From: Chitinivibrionales bacterium
Lineage (GTDB): Bacteria > Fibrobacterota > Chitinivibrionia > Chitinivibrionales > FEN-1185
Direction of reading: 5' to 3'
DNA length: 64,000 nucleotides
Assembly: GCA_035516255.1 (NCBI GenBank)
Contig: DATJAL010000027.1
Coordinates: 1-64,000, forward strand
Position 1 is the first letter of the stretch, and every line of letters starts with the position of its first letter. The notes beneath the pieces are model-generated. The model was not told where the DNA came from. It did no database searches and worked only from the letters and a program-made list of their open reading frames with translations. Of this stretch, positions 63,447 to 64,000 are shown piece by piece. The translations under genes and the position numbers were made by a program.

Positions 63447-63899
63447 ATGGAAAAATTGAAAATCCTTTTCCTCTGCACCGGCAACTCGTGCCGCAGCCAG
63501 ATGGCCGAGGGCTGGACGCGAACGCTCAAGGGCGATAAAATAGAAGCCTATTCCGCGGGCGTCGAGGTCCACGGCGTGAATCCGCTTGCCGTCAAGGTCA
63601 TGGCGGAAGCGGGCGTTGACATCTCAAGCCAGCGGTCAAAGCACGTTAGCGAGCTGATGGATATTCCTTTTGACTATGTGGTAACCATGTGCGATGAAGC
63701 GTATCAGACCTGTCCGGTATTTCCCGGAAAGACAAAACGGTTCCATGCCGGATTCGACGATCCGCCGCACCTTGCGAAATCACTGAAATCCGAGGAGGAG
63801 ATTCTCCAAGTCTTTCGCAGGGTGCGTGACGAGATTAGGAAGTTTGTTGAGAATTTGCCTGAGGTCCCGGGAGATCCCAAAATGGATCCATATAAATAA
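63447..63899 (+). CDS. arsC: Thioredoxin-type arsenate reductase ArsC
   Basis: The 150-residue protein is of the low-molecular-weight phosphatase-like class, with FLCTGNSCRSQMAEGW (catalytic Cys10 and Cys15) and MCDEAYQTCPVF (Cys82 and Cys89), the same redox triad positions as the well-studied Staphylococcus enzyme. It reduces As(V) to As(III) with thioredoxin. It is last in the arsR-hgcAB cluster. No ArsB or Acr3 efflux gene lies within the window. Confidence 0.95.
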   Translation: MEKLKILFLCTGNSCRSQMAEGWTRTLKGDKIEAYSAGVEVHGVNPLAVKVMAEAGVDISSQRSKHVSELMDIPFDYVVTMCDEAYQTCPVFPGKTKRFHAGFDDPPHLAKSLKSEEEILQVFRRVRDEIRKFVENLPEVPGDPKMDPYK

Positions 63900-63926
63900 T
63901 AATAGGGGGAGGGTGCGAGGAAAAGT

Positions 63927-64000
63927 CTATTGCTGATTTCCTTCGACGATCTTGATCTCTTCCTTGGTGAGACCGTAGAGTTCGTAGACGAGTTCGTCGA
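63927..64000 (-). CDS. C-terminal end of a restriction-methylase-like gene (partial)
   Basis: The minus strand encodes the final residues DELVYELYGLTKEEIKIVEG and NQQ before a TAG. This end (Y.LYGLT.EEI.IVEG) is characteristic of large type IIG or Eco57I-like DNA methylase/endonucleases, but only 24 residues are in the window. The 28 bases at 63929-63956 are repeated imperfectly at 60819-60846. It converges with arsC. Confidence 0.55.
   Translation of the reverse strand, partial: DELVYELYGLTKEEIKIVEGNQQ

Overview
The window is GC-rich, densely coded bacterial chromosome. The best lineage guess is Fibrobacterota or a close relative. The reasons are a TIGR02147-family regulator (16268-17098, a family expanded in Fibrobacter), C-terminal tails resembling type IX secretion sorting domains (12816-14741 and 51837-52394), many lipoproteins and outer-membrane barrels, and LPS synthesis (waaA), which means a Gram-negative envelope. 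Anaerobic life is suggested by hgcAB, an anaerobic sulfatase-maturase-like radical SAM enzyme and a DndB-like orphan, with no respiratory oxidase in view. The assignment is inference; no rRNA is present.

Layout. 1-1260: leader-distal end of a type I-C-like CRISPR array (18 full repeats and a truncated last one); the cas genes must lie left of the window. 1400-5513: tRNA-Asp and tRNA-Val, a small membrane protein, a HAMP protein coupled to a PgpH/YqfF c-di-AMP phosphodiesterase, and two tandem coiled-coil lipoproteins. 5900-12650: HAD hydrolase, aminotransferase, an orphan DGQHR/DndB-like gene lying between structured intergenic repeats, an RlhA-like U32 protein and folB. 12816-17098: a three-gene operon of TIGR02147 regulator, propeller lipoprotein and gingipain-like (C25) protein that has lost its catalytic dyad. 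17426-23672: outer-membrane proteins, a GH57/DUF4912 pair, and a lipoprotein/barrel pair. 24032-34129 (plus strand): GGDEF response regulator, waaA, holA, truA, HtrA protease, DUF4321, gatA, NlpC/P60, pheA. 34205-39631 (minus): GT-C-like membrane protein, YncE-like propeller, and a flavodoxin / dienelactone hydrolase / radical SAM operon.

39783-55504 is a large phosphate island: phoU, phoR, phoB, second phoU, pstB, pstA, pstC, pstS, an OprP-like porin, a degenerate GDPD protein, a lone receiver, small DUF proteins, then pit and its DUF47 partner. Several promoters here carry arrays with an 11-bp period and a TGTTA core that look like Pho boxes. They predict that uncharacterised genes (DUF2934, DUF4388, a carboxypeptidase-regulatory-like protein) belong to the Pho regulon. 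The island also holds two broken genes: a pyruvate kinase remnant, and a T9SS-tailed protein with a likely frameshift.

56024-64000: UPF0182 protein, Ig-like lipoprotein, then the most notable locus, arsR-hgcA-hgcB-membrane protein-arsC (61117-63899). HgcA and HgcB are the corrinoid protein and ferredoxin required for mercury methylation, here apparently co-transcribed with an ArsR-type regulator and a thioredoxin-type arsenate reductase. The locus is bounded by two imperfect 28-bp direct repeats, the right one being the 3' end of a gene that runs off the window.

Several families of structured intergenic repeats (called P, Q, R and C below) fill most gaps longer than 100 bp, including gaps inside the pst-pho operon.
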